Positions 7,769 through 18,017 of a stretch of DNA of 64,000 nt are shown here, in pieces (position 1 is the first letter of the stretch; each line of letters begins with the position of its first letter). The translations under genes and the position numbers were made by a program. The stretch is from contig NZ_WTKU01000009.1 in NCBI RefSeq assembly GCF_011378715.1, positions 1-64,000 on the forward strand, written 5' to 3'. A model generated the notes under the pieces. It had not been told where the DNA came from. It saw only the letters and a list, made by a program, of their open reading frames with translations, and ran no database searches. This DNA comes from Psychromonas sp. SA13A. Its GTDB lineage: Bacteria > Pseudomonadota > Gammaproteobacteria > Enterobacterales > Psychromonadaceae.

Positions 7769-9491
7769 TTTGTAGTTGCTCCTTGATCTCTTGTAACTGC
7801 GTCGGTGTTATTAAATTACTAATACAGATCTCAATCAGTGTCGCTTTATTTTCTGTGTTTATTGAAGCCGCATGTTGGTAATTCTGTTTAAAGTCTGACA
7901 ACGTTTTAGGCTGTTGATAAGCTATTGCAAATTGCGCACAGGTTTGGGCAAACGTTAAACCATGTGGTAATTGATAAAATGCTTGCTGTTGTGCTTTAGG
8001 GACGGGCAATAGATTGAAAATACCCCCACCATCATTATTTAAAAGTACGATCACAAATGGCTGCTTTAATTGTGCTAATAAAGCTAAGGAATTTAAGTCA
8101 TATAAAAAAGAGGTATCGCCAATTAATAGCGTCGTTGCCCCTTGTTTATTTTTTGCAATACCTACTGCCGTTGCAATAACACCATCTATTCCACTTGCTC
8201 CACGATTGCTATAAATCGTTGCGTTTGTATTGGCAAACATATCAGCTAAGCGGATCGCGAGGCTGTTTCCTAGCATAATATTATCTTTGCTATGATTTAA
8301 TACATGCGCAGTACTATTTGCTTCACTAATCTGATTATCCTGTAAATAGGGATTAATAATGTCTGGTAATCGATCTTGATATATTTTTACTTTTTCAAGC
8401 CAATTTTTATCTGTTTTTTTATTATTGTAGGTTTTTTTTATGAAGTTTTTTGCGTTGCTTACAAAACGTTGAGTGACACAATGTGCGGGATCTATGCGTT
8501 GTGTATATTCAGAAACCACCCAAATAGGAACGACTGTTGAGCCGATATATTGTGTTAGCCTTTTGCTTACTAAGTGATCTGAAAATTGTATAATCAGATC
8601 TGCTTCATCAATGTGTTGCTTAAATGATGGACTGCACAGTAATAAATCGTAGCCGATTATATTATTTATTGCTCCCTGCAACTGAGATTGAACATCTGCG
8701 AACATTAAGAGATCAAATTGTTGGCAAAACTGTGCGATTGCCATTGCCTGCTGCTTATTACTGATGCGCCCTACAACCACTAAAACTTTCTCTGCATTCA
8801 AGTTAATATTTTTATCTACAACTTTATCGTGTTGTGTTGAATGGTAAGTCGTGTAAAGACGATGATGACTATCCCATCCCTTTAAACTACTGAGATAATT
8901 TTTGAAGTTAATGGTTTTGTGTTCGGGATAAAAAGGTTCAGCAATTGCCATATTAAAGTGAATAGGGCCTTTATCTATATGTTGCTGAAATAAACCTTGG
9001 TTGAGCGTTGTTAATAAATAATTACTTTTAATAGATTCCGTCGGCGTTGGGATTTGTGCAAAAAATATTGGGTAATCGGCAAAAATTTTATACTGATCTA
9101 TTGCTTGATTTGCTGCGCAATTAATTAGTTCAGGAGGCCTATCTGCAGAAATAATGATCAGTGGAATATGGCTTTGTTTTGCTTCTATCACTGCTGGATA
9201 TAAATTAGCCACTGCGGTGCCTGATGTAGTGATGATTACAACCGGCTTTGATGAAGCTTGGCTCAAACCTAATGCAAGAAACCCTAAGCCTCGTTCGTCA
9301 AAATGAACATGTGTTATTGCTTTGGGGTGATTAGCAACAGCCAGCGTCAATGGGGTTGAGCGAGACCCCGGTGCAATACAAAAGTCACTGATACCATATC
9401 GAGTTAACTCTTCAATAAACAGGCTAGACCATAATAAATTAATATTATGATGCTGATGGGGAAAGGTATATTGGTGATCTACCTGTGTCAT
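7755..9491 (-). CDS. menD: SEPHCHC synthase (2-oxoglutarate decarboxylase type)
   Basis: Thiamine-diphosphate enzyme joining 2-oxoglutarate-derived succinic semialdehyde to isochorismate, 578 residues. The N-terminal PYR domain has FCIAPGSRSTPLTLA (about 37-51) and the HFDERGLGFLALG block. The C-terminal PP domain carries LIGDTSFLYDLNSL (about 458-471), followed by NNDGGGIFNLLP, the MenD form of the ThDP/Mg2+ site. AGAGGG lies upstream of the ATG. It sits 10 bases after menF and overlaps menH. It depends on ThDP, whose synthesis genes lie 10 kb away. Confidence 0.96.
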   Translation of the reverse strand: MTQVDHQYTFPHQHHNINLLWSSLFIEELTRYGISDFCIAPGSRSTPLTLAVANHPKAITHVHFDERGLGFLALGLSQASSKPVVIITTSGTAVANLYPAVIEAKQSHIPLIIISADRPPELINCAANQAIDQYKIFADYPIFFAQIPTPTESIKSNYLLTTLNQGLFQQHIDKGPIHFNMAIAEPFYPEHKTINFKNYLSSLKGWDSHHRLYTTYHSTQHDKVVDKNINLNAEKVLVVVGRISNKQQAMAIAQFCQQFDLLMFADVQSQLQGAINNIIGYDLLLCSPSFKQHIDEADLIIQFSDHLVSKRLTQYIGSTVVPIWVVSEYTQRIDPAHCVTQRFVSNAKNFIKKTYNNKKTDKNWLEKVKIYQDRLPDIINPYLQDNQISEANSTAHVLNHSKDNIMLGNSLAIRLADMFANTNATIYSNRGASGIDGVIATAVGIAKNKQGATTLLIGDTSFLYDLNSLALLAQLKQPFVIVLLNNDGGGIFNLLPVPKAQQQAFYQLPHGLTFAQTCAQFAIAYQQPKTLSDFKQNYQHAASINTENKATLIEICISNLITPTQLQEIKEQLQNAII

Positions 9492-9501
9492 TGCATGCCC
9501 T

Positions 9502-10818
9502 CTAATATGTTCCCAATATGGTTAATATTGTTCGAATCTTATTATCTAACTCTTGCCACTCTTGTTCTGCAATAGAGCCGGTGACAATGCCTGCCCCTGC
9601 AAATAATTTAATACAGTTTTGAGTCACCAATGCGCTTCTTATGGCAACACTAAAATCACTTTCATGTTCAGTTATACAACCAACAGCACCTGCGTACCAA
9701 CCTCGTTGATAGGGCTCATTATCATTAATGAATTGTAATGCGGGTAATTTAGGTGTGCCACCAACTGCAGGAGTAGGGTGTAATTTGTATAACAGATCCC
9801 TATCTTCGGTTTCATCAAGTAGTTGAGCTGTGATCGGCACACATAAGTGTTGTACATTGTGTAGTTGCATAACCTGAGCAGGTGCGTAACTTACTTGTGC
9901 TTTGAGTTGTTTTAAATTAGCAATAATAAATTCTTGGACAATATGATTTTCACGGTCTATTTTTTTATCATTTAATAAACTTTGTAATAAAAGATCATCT
10001 TCACGTTTATTTATACCCCTATTCACTGTGCCTGCTAAAGCTTCAGTTGTTACCGTTCGCTGCCGACGAGAGAAAAGGCGCTCCGGAGAGCAGCTAATAA
10101 AACTCTGCTTATTAGATAGTTTTAAAACATAATGGAAACTATTAGGGTTAGCTTGCTGCCAAAGTGCCATCATATCCCAAGTGTTGATTGGGGTATCAAA
10201 GCATAATTCAGTTTCTCTTGATAACACGACTTTGGGTAATAAAGCTTTATATTCTATGGCAAGTTCAACTAATTTAGCCCATTGTTGCTGGTTAGGGCTA
10301 TCTTGACGTTTCAGAAATTGTGAATTAAATGCGACTAAAGGCACTGTAGGTTGTAATAATTTAACACTATCAATTGTTTTTATAATGCTATTGGTTCCAT
10401 TAAAATGGAAAGTGACTTGTGTTTGTTCTTTGTCTTCGTCAGTCGCTCTTAATTGTTCAAATACCATTAACGGCCTGATGAATAGAATGGCTGGAAAGTC
10501 AGGCCATTGTTGACCTTGCTGTTGGAAAGCTAAACCACCTATATAAAATGCTTGTTCAGTGGCTTTGGGGATATGATGTAACGTTTCAATAGCGCCAAAA
10601 CAGGCAAGAGTTTTACTTTTTTCTTTATTTTGCCAATAGATATGCGGTAATAAAGGTAAGTTTTCTTGGCCAGCCAATCTTTGTCCTTTTAATAAAGGTA
10701 ATAAACTGATTGGTTCAATAGTTACTGTTAAATTGGTACTCGGAAAGTGTCCGTGAATAAGACTAAATGATTGTAATTGCTGTATTAATGTTTTTTGTAG
10801 TTGTTGAAGTTGGTTCAT
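9502..10818 (-). CDS. menF: Isochorismate synthase, menaquinone-specific
   Basis: Chorismate-utilising enzyme committing chorismate to menaquinone, 438 residues. The C-terminal chorismate-binding domain contains SCSPERLFSRR (about 247-257), TEALAGTVNRG (about 261-271), HPTPAVGGTPK (about 353-363) and ERGWYAG-like QRGWYAGAVG (about 377-386). The GAGIVTGS segment near the C-terminus is also conserved. It is the first gene of the minus-strand men operon. The divergent menA starts 114 bases away, so the two share a short promoter region. Men genes rather than entC neighbours argue for MenF. Confidence 0.95.
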   Translation of the reverse strand: MNQLQQLQKTLIQQLQSFSLIHGHFPSTNLTVTIEPISLLPLLKGQRLAGQENLPLLPHIYWQNKEKSKTLACFGAIETLHHIPKATEQAFYIGGLAFQQQGQQWPDFPAILFIRPLMVFEQLRATDEDKEQTQVTFHFNGTNSIIKTIDSVKLLQPTVPLVAFNSQFLKRQDSPNQQQWAKLVELAIEYKALLPKVVLSRETELCFDTPINTWDMMALWQQANPNSFHYVLKLSNKQSFISCSPERLFSRRQRTVTTEALAGTVNRGINKREDDLLLQSLLNDKKIDRENHIVQEFIIANLKQLKAQVSYAPAQVMQLHNVQHLCVPITAQLLDETEDRDLLYKLHPTPAVGGTPKLPALQFINDNEPYQRGWYAGAVGCITEHESDFSVAIRSALVTQNCIKLFAGAGIVTGSIAEQEWQELDNKIRTILTILGTY

Positions 10819-10932
10819 ATCTTCGACTATAACCCAGTGCTATATTTATCTATTCATGTTTGCTAATGTAGCGCGATATTAACCTTATTCCTAGTGCCGT
10901 TATCAATTATCACCATTTTTATAGGACTTTTA
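10819..10932. promoter_or_regulatory. Divergent promoter region menF / menA
   Basis: A 114-bp spacer separates the divergent starts of menF and menA and must hold the promoters of both transcripts. No unambiguous -35/-10 pair or operator was identified by eye. Confidence 0.5.
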
Positions 10933-11847
10933 GTGAAATCATTTCAAGTTTGGATTCAAGCGTGTCGATTACGTACCTTACCGCTAGCTGTTGCTTCTAT
11001 TATTGTTGCCGCTGGCTTAGCGGTACAGCATCAAGTTTTTAGTGCGAGTATTTTTTTATTATCTATATTAACTGCTTTATTACTACAAATATTGTCTAAT
11101 CTAGCCAATGATTACGGTGATGCGTTAACGGGTGCAGATGATCAGAGGACGGGCCCAGAAAGGGCGATGCAAAGTGGTTTGATTAGTGCCGCATCGATGA
11201 AAAAGGCAATAGTACTGGTCACAGGGTTATGCCTCATTTCTGGACTTTCATTATTAAGCGTTTCGTTTGCCGGCGATTTAACTCGTTGGCTGGTTTTCTT
11301 AGGGTTAGGTGTAGCTGCTATTATTGCTGCAATTACTTATACCATGGGTAAATTACCCTATGGTTATCGTGCCATGGGCGATATTGCTGTTTTCTTATTC
11401 TTTGGGTTATTAGGTGTACTCGGGAGCTTTTATTTACAAGCGTTAACGCTGCCTATTTCTTTAATATTACCTGCTATCAGTGTTGGTTTATTAAGTGCAG
11501 CTGTTTTAAATATTAACAACATGCGTGATGTTTATAGTGATAAAGCGGCTAATAAAATCACTTTAGTGGTTTTATTAGGGCGTAAAAAAGCATTTGTTTA
11601 TCACTTAATGCTTATCAGTACTGCAATGTTATGTAGTTCACTTTATATTTATCAGCTTGAGGGAAGCCAATTTTGGCAATATCTATTTTTATTAATTACT
11701 AGCCCATTAGCGAAAAGCTGCATTCAAATTGCTGAAGCAATCAAGAAAGATGATCGAGAAGGTTCGATTTTTAATGAACAACTGAAAAACACTGCAATCA
11801 GTGCTTTTGTATTTTCATTATTATTTGCAATTGTTCTTATCGCTTAA
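10933..11847 (+). CDS. menA: 1,4-dihydroxy-2-naphthoate polyprenyltransferase
   Basis: UbiA-family membrane prenyltransferase attaching the polyprenyl tail to DHNA, about 304 residues with 8-9 membrane helices. The first Asp-rich motif is NLANDYGDALTG (about 57-68). The second conserved region includes NINNMRDVYSDKAANK (about 193-208). The start was set at GTG 10933, which has AGGA seven bases upstream and places the protein start close to RLRTLPLA as in E. coli MenA. An earlier GTG at 10894 lacks a ribosome binding site. It is transcribed away from the other men genes. Confidence 0.94.
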   Translation: MKSFQVWIQACRLRTLPLAVASIIVAAGLAVQHQVFSASIFLLSILTALLLQILSNLANDYGDALTGADDQRTGPERAMQSGLISAASMKKAIVLVTGLCLISGLSLLSVSFAGDLTRWLVFLGLGVAAIIAAITYTMGKLPYGYRAMGDIAVFLFFGLLGVLGSFYLQALTLPISLILPAISVGLLSAAVLNINNMRDVYSDKAANKITLVVLLGRKKAFVYHLMLISTAMLCSSLYIYQLEGSQFWQYLFLLITSPLAKSCIQIAEAIKKDDREGSIFNEQLKNTAISAFVFSLLFAIVLIA

Positions 11848-11865
11848 AATCGATTAATTATTATT

Positions 11866-11895
11866 CTAATAACTGGTTTTAAAACCAGTTATTAG
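11866..11895 (+). terminator. Perfect 30-bp palindrome after menA, probable terminator
   Basis: CTAATAACTGGTTTT is followed directly by its reverse complement and then by GGTTTATTTT. It lies 19 bases after the menA stop. The T tract is interrupted, so it could also be an mRNA-stabilising hairpin. Confidence 0.6.
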
Positions 11896-11977
11896 GGTTT
11901 ATTTTGCTATTTTCATAAAAGATGACAAAATAAAGTCGAAAAAAACAACATATTTCCGCTTTTTTCTAAATACTGTG

Positions 11978-12020
11978 TTCTGTTTAACTACAAAGATTGT
12001 ATAATGCCGCGGGAATATAG
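11978..12020 (+). promoter_or_regulatory. Probable sigma-70 promoter of the EF-G2 gene
   Basis: A perfect TATAAT at 12000-12005 is followed by a GC-rich discriminator (GCCGCGGG). The -35 (TTCTGT, 16-bp spacing) is weak. GC-rich discriminators are typical of growth-rate and ppGpp-controlled promoters, which would suit a translation gene. The RBS region AGAGTATAAAA follows before the ATG at 12052. Confidence 0.55.
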
Positions 12021-12051
12021 CCTCCAATTTTTTAAATACAGAGTATAAAAA

Positions 12052-14145
12052 ATGACAGATTTAAGTAAATACAGAAACATTGGTATTTTCGCGCACGTTG
12101 ATGCGGGTAAAACTACTACTACAGAGCGTATCTTGAAACTTACTGGACAGATCCACAAAACTGGTGAAGTACATGATGGCGAATCTACAACTGACTTCAT
12201 GGAACAGGAAGCTGAGCGCGGTATTACTATACAATCTGCTGCTGTAACTTGTTTCTGGAAAGATCATCGTTTTAACGTAATCGATACTCCTGGACACGTT
12301 GACTTCACTGTTGAAGTTTACCGTTCACTTAAAGTATTGGATGGCGGCATCGGTGTATTCTGTGGTTCTGGTGGTGTTGAACCACAATCAGAAACTAACT
12401 GGCGTTACGCGAATGACTCAAAAGTTGCACGTATTATCTTCGTAAATAAATTAGACCGTATGGGTGCTGATTTTTACCGTGTAGTTAAACAAACTAAAGA
12501 CGTTTTAGGTGCTAACCCACTAGTTATGGTTCTACCTATCGGCATAGAAGATGACTTCTGTGGTGTTGTAGATCTATTAACTCGTCAAGCATTCGTTTGG
12601 GATGAAACAGGTCTTCCTGAAAACTACTCTATCCAAGATGTTCCTGCGGACATGGTTGATAAAGTAGAAGAGTACCGTGAAATGTTGCTTGAAGAAGCAC
12701 TAGGTCAAGACGATGACTTACTTGAAGCTTACCTTGAAGGTGAAGAGCCATCTCTAGAAGACATTAAACGTTGTATCCGTAAAGGTACGCGCACAATGGA
12801 ATTCTTCCCTACTTACTGTGGTTCTGCGTTTAAAAACAAAGGTATGCAAAACATCCTTGACGCTGTTGTTGATTACCTACCTTCACCTACAGAAGTTGAT
12901 CCACAACCTCTTACAGATGAAGAAGGCGAGCCTAACGGTAAATTCGCACTTGTTTCTGCTGAAGAAAGCTTTAAAGCACTAGCATTTAAAATTACAGATG
13001 ACCGTTTTGGTTCATTAACTTTCGTACGTATCTACTCTGGTACGTTGAAGAAAGGCGATACCATCATGAACGCTGCTACAGGTAAAACTGAGCGTGTTGG
13101 TCGTATGTGTGAAATGCAAGCTGATGATCGTAACGAACTTACTTCTGCACAAGCGGGCGATATCATCGCTATCGTTGGTATGAAAGGTAACGTTCAAACT
13201 GGTCACACATTATGTGATCCAAAAGATCCAATCATTCTAGAAGCAATGGTTTTCCCTAACCCAGTAATCTCTATCTCTGTTACACCAAAAGATAAAGGTT
13301 CTACTGAGAAAATGGGTATTGCTATCGGTAAAATGGTTGCAGAAGATCCTACATTTAAAGTTGAAACTGATATCGACTCTGGTGAAACAATCCTGTCTGG
13401 TATGGGTGAGCTTCACTTAGATATCAAAGTTGATATCCTTAAACGTACATACGGTGTTGATTTAGTTGTTGGTGAACCTCAAGTTGCTTACCGTGAAACA
13501 ATCACACAAGCAATCGAAGATTCTTACACACATAAGAAACAATCTGGTGGTTCTGGTCAATTCGGTAAAATTGATTACCGTATCAAGCCTGGCGAACCTG
13601 GTTCTGGTTTTGCGTTTAAATCAATTGTTGTTGGTGGTAACGTACCTAAAGAATTCTTCCCAGCTATCGAGAAAGGCTTTAAAAGCATGATGGATACTGG
13701 TGTACTTGCTGGTTTCCCTGTACTTGATGTTGAAGTTGAACTTTTTGATGGTGGTTTCCATGCCGTGGATTCATCTGCAGTAGCATTTGAATTAGCAGCT
13801 CGTGGTGCATTCCGTCAGTCTATCCCTAAAGCAGGCGCACAACTTCTTGAGCCTATGATGGCTGTAGACGTGTTCACTCCTGATGATCATGTTGGTGATG
13901 TAATCGGTGACCTTAGTCGTCGTCGTGGCATGATCGCTGGTCAAGAGCCTAGTGCTTCTGGTGTTCGTATTAAAGCTGACGTACCTCTTTCAGAAATGTT
14001 TGGTTACATCGGTTCACTACGTACAATGACTTCAGGTCGTGGTCAGTTCTCTATGGAGTTCAAAAACTACATGCCTTGTCCTGCTTCAGTATCTGATGCT
14101 GTGATTGAAAAAGTTAAAGCTGATAAAGCAGCGGCTAAAAAATAA
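12052..14145 (+). CDS. fusB: Elongation factor G, second paralogue (EF-G2 type)
   Basis: Translational GTPase of 697 residues that moves tRNAs and mRNA through the ribosome or assists ribosome recycling. G-domain motifs are clear: [13 protein letters not shown] (P-loop, about 15-27), the switch-[15 protein letters not shown] (G3, about 88-92) and NKLD (G4, about 142-145). Domains II-V follow through [12 protein letters not shown] and the [10 protein letters not shown] domain-IV loop. It is monocistronic, not in the str operon (no rpsL, rpsG or tuf beside it), and resembles the extra EF-G of Shewanella and Vibrio. A standard fusA is presumably elsewhere. Codon use looks optimised, suggesting high expression. 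The region downstream carries four tandem copies of its 3' end. Confidence 0.88.
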   Translation: MTDLSKYRNIGIFAHVDAGKTTTTERILKLTGQIHKTGEVHDGESTTDFMEQEAERGITIQSAAVTCFWKDHRFNVIDTPGHVDFTVEVYRSLKVLDGGIGVFCGSGGVEPQSETNWRYANDSKVARIIFVNKLDRMGADFYRVVKQTKDVLGANPLVMVLPIGIEDDFCGVVDLLTRQAFVWDETGLPENYSIQDVPADMVDKVEEYREMLLEEALGQDDDLLEAYLEGEEPSLEDIKRCIRKGTRTMEFFPTYCGSAFKNKGMQNILDAVVDYLPSPTEVDPQPLTDEEGEPNGKFALVSAEESFKALAFKITDDRFGSLTFVRIYSGTLKKGDTIMNAATGKTERVGRMCEMQADDRNELTSAQAGDIIAIVGMKGNVQTGHTLCDPKDPIILEAMVFPNPVISISVTPKDKGSTEKMGIAIGKMVAEDPTFKVETDIDSGETILSGMGELHLDIKVDILKRTYGVDLVVGEPQVAYRETITQAIEDSYTHKKQSGGSGQFGKIDYRIKPGEPGSGFAFKSIVVGGNVPKEFFPAIEKGFKSMMDTGVLAGFPVLDVEVELFDGGFHAVDSSAVAFELAARGAFRQSIPKAGAQLLEPMMAVDVFTPDDHVGDVIGDLSRRRGMIAGQEPSASGVRIKADVPLSEMFGYIGSLRTMTSGRGQFSMEFKNYMPCPASVSDAVIEKVKADKAAAKK

Positions 14146-14187
14146 TTTCTGTCCTAAATTAGGATAAAGAAATATTTTTAAGTTGAT

Positions 14188-14222
14188 AAACCCTTGCTAT
14201 GAAAATAGTGAGGGTTTTTTTA
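14188..14222 (+). terminator. Intrinsic terminator of EF-G2, repeated in each downstream unit
   Basis: AAACCCT pairs with AGGGTTT across a loop of about 18 bases (TGCTATGAAAATAGTG, itself holding CTAT/ATAG), then a T run. Near-identical copies recur close to 14447, 14707 and 14966, giving four terminators in series. Confidence 0.8.
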
Positions 14223-14243
14223 TACTTATATTAAATTATAGAA

Positions 14244-14287
14244 ATGTTCGAACATTAACTTCATTAGCAGTAATGACTTCATGAAGT
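14244..14287. repeat. Cluster of three adjacent palindromes, first of four copies
   Basis: ATGTTCGAACAT (perfect, 14244-14255), CATTAGCAGTAATG (6-bp arms with imperfect pairing in this copy) and ACTTCATGAAGT (perfect, 14276-14287) lie within 44 bp. Copies start at 14504, 14764 and 15023. They sit exactly where the untranslated region joins the coding-derived pseudo-tail. Confidence 0.85.
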
Positions 14288-15320
14288 GGTCAGTTCTGCA
14301 TGGAGTTCAAAAACTACATGCCTTGTCCTGCTTCAGTATCTGATGTCTAATACCCAGAGTAAGTCGAGAAAGTTAAAGCTGATAAAGCAGCTGCTAAAAA
14401 ATAATTTCTGTCCTAAATTAGGATAAAGAAATATTTTTAAGTTGATAAACCCTTGCTATGAAAATAGTGAGGTTTTTTTTATGCTTTATATTAAATTATA
14501 TAAATGTTCGAACATTAACTTCATTACCAGTAATGACTTCATGAAGTGGTCAGTTCTGCATGGGGCTCAAAAAAAACATGCCTTGTCCTGCTTCAGTATC
14601 TGATGTCTAATACCCAGAGTAAGTTGAGAAAGTTAAAGCTGATAAAGCTGCGGCTAAAAAATAATTTCTGTCCTAAATTAGGATAAAGAAATATTTTTAA
14701 GTTGATAAACCCTTGCTATGAAAATAGTGAGGGTTTTTTTATGCTTTATATTAAATTCTAGAAATGTTCGAACATTAACTTCATTACCAGTAATGACTTC
14801 ATGAAGTGGTCAGTTCTCCATTGAGTTCAAAAACACAATGCCTTGTCCTGCTTCAGTATCTGATGTCTATACCCAGAGTAAGTCGAAAAAATTAAAGCTG
14901 ATAAAGCAGCGGCTAAAAAATAATTTCTGTCCTAAATTAGGATAAAGAAATATTTTTAAGTTGATAAACCCTTGCTATGAAAATAGTGAGGGTTTTTTTA
15001 TGCTTTATATTAAATTCTAGAAATGTTCGAACATTAACTTCATTGCCAGTAATGGCTTCATGAAGTGGTCAGTTCTGCATGGGGCTCAAAAAAATCATGC
15101 CTTGTCCTGCTTCAGTATCTGATGTCTATAGCCAGAGTAAGTCGAGAAAGTTAAAGCTCACAAAGCAGCGGCTAAAAATAATTTTTAGCTTTTCTCTCGT
15201 AATGAAAGTTGAGTGGGCTTTTCTGTTTTTATTGATATGATTTTTTATTTTTACTTATATGACACTTTAAACTATCCTCGCATCAATAATAAATTTATAT
15301 TCAATAATAGGTAGTTAGTT

Positions 15321-17213
15321 ATGATTTTTGGTCGAGTTACACTTAAGCAAAAGTTAGCTTTTTCCGCTAGCTTTGCCATTTTAGTTGGCGCTATATTAGT
15401 GATGACAATCTCTTTTCAAGGTTCACTCAAACGATTAGATATTGAATTAAATCAGCGTCTTCTAAGTAGTACTAGCTATTATAATCGGTACGTAAGTGAC
15501 TGGCTTGCGGCAAAAGGAGAAGCTCTAAAGTCTCTACCCGCTACCGTCGAACTTGATCAATTAGAAAAACATTTACAGCAGCTACGAGTTGGAGCTGGTT
15601 TTGATAATGTATTTTTAGCATTTCAAGATGGTAGTCAAAAAAATGCAAATGGCGTAATTCTACCTTCAGGCAATGATGATCCTAGAAAGTGGGGGTGGTA
15701 TAAAAATGCGATGGCTAAGCCACAGGCTGTCTTTATGGATAACCCAACAGTAGCAGCCGCGACAGGTGCAAATGTTGTTTCTCTTGGTAAAGCCGTTCAG
15801 GTTATAGGCGAAACTGCCGTTTTAGGTGCAGATGTACAGATCAGCGATATCATTGAGCAATTACAAAGTGCTGTTTTGCCTGGCACAGGTTATATGTTTA
15901 TCGCAACCAATAAAGGTAATATTTTTGCACATGCCGATAGCTCGTTATTAAATAAACCGCTTAGTGCAATGGATCCTGAATTGAGCCAAGGATTATCAAA
16001 TTTATCCTCCGCAAATGCTAAATTACAAATCATGACGGTGGCGGATCAAGAGAGTTATGTTTATGTCGCTCCTATTAAGGGAACGCGTTTACAAACGATT
16101 GTGATAATTAATAAGGAATCTGTTGTAGCCCCTTTAATTACAGCACTCTGGCAACAATTGTTAGGAGCATTAGTGATTGTTGCAGTTTGTTTGTTAGCTT
16201 TTAATCTATTTTGTAATTATCTCTTCAAACCATTACAAGGTGTATCTCGCGCTCTGGAAACGATTGCACAAGGTGGAGGTGACTTAACTAGACGTATTGA
16301 TATTGATAGTAATGATGAAGTGGGTACATTGGGGAAGCATTTCAATCAGTTTATGGGTAGCTTACAAATGCTTATTCAAGATGTTTTTGCTTTGGCTGAA
16401 CAGCTTAAAATAGAAGCGCGTGACAGTGAAGGGCGAGCTAATGAATCAGTTAAAGGGTTACAATTGCAGCAGCAAGAAGTAACTATGGTAGCAACGGCTG
16501 TGACTGAGATGTCATCAGCAACGCATGAAATTGCCGAAAATGCAGAGCAAACAGCACAGGCCGCTTATTCTTTAGCTGATTATGCACAACAAGGTCAATC
16601 AGAAGTAGAAAAAACACAACATTCGATTACCAACTTAGCTACTGAAATCGTTCAGGCAACTGATGTTATTAGTGCACTACATCAGCATGCACAAGATATA
16701 AATGGAATTTTAACAACTATCCAAGGTATTGCGGATCAGACTAATTTATTGGCTCTTAATGCTGCTATTGAAGCGGCAAGAGCTGGTGAACATGGACGTG
16801 GTTTTGCTGTGGTCGCTGATGAAGTGCGTGGTTTAGCGCAGCGCACCCATAGTTCTACTGAAGAAATTCAGAGTATGATCGGCACTTTGCAAACGAGCAC
16901 TAATAATGCAGTGAAATTGATGAATAACAGTTCTTTATTAGCGAAAGGTACGGTGAATGATGCACAGCAGGCCGCACAATCTTTAGCTAAAATTAAGGAC
17001 TCAGTAGAAGTGATTAGTAATATGGCAACTCATATCGCCACCGCTTCAGAAGAACAAAATCAAGTAACCTCTGAGATCACTAAAAATACTACATCCATTA
17101 AAGATGTAACTGATAAGTTAACTGAAGACGCTACGGTATCTAAATTACAAGCGAGTGAATTGAACGCCCAAGCTAATTTATTAAGTGCTAAAGTTTCAGT
17201 TTTCCATGTGTAA
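15321..17213 (+). CDS. Methyl-accepting chemotaxis protein
   Basis: Transmembrane chemoreceptor of 630 residues. A first membrane helix (about 12-30) precedes a periplasmic Cache-type sensor domain (about 35-270). A second helix follows (about 275-298), then HAMP (about 300-352). The cytoplasmic signalling domain has the hairpin tip [20 protein letters not shown] and [17 protein letters not shown]. No C-terminal NWETF-type pentapeptide is present. AGGTAG precedes the ATG. The ligand cannot be deduced; the Cache fold suggests small molecules such as amino or organic acids. It is a single gene with a terminator behind it. Confidence 0.95.
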   Translation: MIFGRVTLKQKLAFSASFAILVGAILVMTISFQGSLKRLDIELNQRLLSSTSYYNRYVSDWLAAKGEALKSLPATVELDQLEKHLQQLRVGAGFDNVFLAFQDGSQKNANGVILPSGNDDPRKWGWYKNAMAKPQAVFMDNPTVAAATGANVVSLGKAVQVIGETAVLGADVQISDIIEQLQSAVLPGTGYMFIATNKGNIFAHADSSLLNKPLSAMDPELSQGLSNLSSANAKLQIMTVADQESYVYVAPIKGTRLQTIVIINKESVVAPLITALWQQLLGALVIVAVCLLAFNLFCNYLFKPLQGVSRALETIAQGGGDLTRRIDIDSNDEVGTLGKHFNQFMGSLQMLIQDVFALAEQLKIEARDSEGRANESVKGLQLQQQEVTMVATAVTEMSSATHEIAENAEQTAQAAYSLADYAQQGQSEVEKTQHSITNLATEIVQATDVISALHQHAQDINGILTTIQGIADQTNLLALNAAIEAARAGEHGRGFAVVADEVRGLAQRTHSSTEEIQSMIGTLQTSTNNAVKLMNNSSLLAKGTVNDAQQAAQSLAKIKDSVEVISNMATHIATASEEQNQVTSEITKNTTSIKDVTDKLTEDATVSKLQASELNAQANLLSAKVSVFHV

Positions 17214-17217
17214 TTAA

Positions 17218-17259
17218 TAAGCAAACATCTCCTTACCCTTGTAAGGGGATGTTTGCTTA
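17218..17259 (+). terminator. Terminator of the chemoreceptor gene
   Basis: TAAGCAAACATCTCC and GGGGATGTTTGCTTA form a long stem around TTACCCTTGTAA. The T tract after it is short, but the position five bases past the stop is typical. Confidence 0.75.
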
Positions 17260-17381
17260 TCCCAATATCTAATCGCAGATATTTTAAGCTTCGTAAGTAT
17301 TCGAGTTAGGGGTTATATTTCGAATAATAATGGGCACTAAAACTACGCTATAGTTGTGATAAAAGCTATGCTGACAGACAC

Positions 17382-17888
17382 TTAATTTACTTTGCTTTTA
17401 GCAAATCCTTTTGTCATGAAACGCGCATTACTTTTTGCCATCAATAGGCCATCTACATATAACTCACCTTCTACTTTATAAAGAGGAGGGCGAGAAGGCA
17501 GAACTTTAGCTGTCATCAAAATATCACTGTTGATCTTCATTTCATGTAAAAAACGAATATTCATATCCGCTGTTACAGCTTCAATATCTTGATTAAAAAC
17601 TGCTTGGCACATGCTGCTATCTAATAATGCCGCTAAAAAACCACCATGCAATATACTTTCATAACCCTGTTGGTGAATTGAGCTTTTAAAATGAGCCCAG
17701 ACTTGCTGATTAGGATCACTGTAAAAATCTAATTTCAAACCTAATACGGCATTTGGCCCACACAACATGCAACCTTGATGACTTTTTTTCTTGCGTACTA
17801 AGGTTAGTGGCTGAGGGATATTATTGTTATTAAGTGACTGTAATTCTTTTAATAATTGTGTTTTTTCTGAGTCATGAGTAGCAGACAT
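17382..17888 (-). CDS. PaaI-family hotdog thioesterase
   Basis: Predicted acyl-CoA thioesterase of about 168 residues. The hotdog-fold signature ILHGGFLAALLDSSM (about 83-97 of the longer frame) carries the HGG and Asp of the PaaI/YigI group. An N-terminal extension has a CMLCGP motif seen in some members of this family. The start was set at ATG 17888 because GAGGT lies just before it; an ATG five codons earlier overlaps that ribosome binding site. The substrate is unknown. It converges on the chemoreceptor gene and its upstream region is shared with the divergent DUF134 gene. Confidence 0.85.
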   Translation of the reverse strand: MSATHDSEKTQLLKELQSLNNNNIPQPLTLVRKKKSHQGCMLCGPNAVLGLKLDFYSDPNQQVWAHFKSSIHQQGYESILHGGFLAALLDSSMCQAVFNQDIEAVTADMNIRFLHEMKINSDILMTAKVLPSRPPLYKVEGELYVDGLLMAKSNARFMTKGFAKSKVN

Positions 17889-18017
17889 ATTGACCTCTAT
17901 CATTCATTATTGACAATAAAGTAATTGGCATATGCTAATTACTTGGTTAAGATAACATATCAAAAGGTAATTGATAACTGATAACTGAAATTTAGAACTA
18001 AGGATTGATAACTGTAA

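Larger units (their letters stand above)
14143..15190 (+). repeat. Four tandem ~259-bp copies of the EF-G2 3' end plus terminator
   Basis: The stop codon and following TAATTTCTGTCCTAAATTAG recur at 14143 (gene), 14402, 14662 and 14921, with a truncated form near 15179, so the spacing is 258-260 bp. Each unit holds the 3' untranslated region, an intrinsic terminator, a cluster of three palindromes, then a degenerate copy of roughly the last 40 codons of the gene ending in GCGGCTAAAAAATAAT. The pseudo-tails are interrupted by stops (GATGTCTAATACCC). The copies are more like each other in the untranslated part than the coding-derived parts are like the gene. No open frame in the array is convincing. 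Confidence 0.95.

Noticed and set aside
12061-13690. Several frames of 60-80 codons inside the EF-G2 gene
   Set aside because: They are shadows of a strongly biased coding sequence on other frames.
14143-15190. CRISPR-like array
   Set aside because: The units are long (259 bp), related to the adjacent gene end and contain terminators. There are no short repeats with unique spacers and no cas genes.
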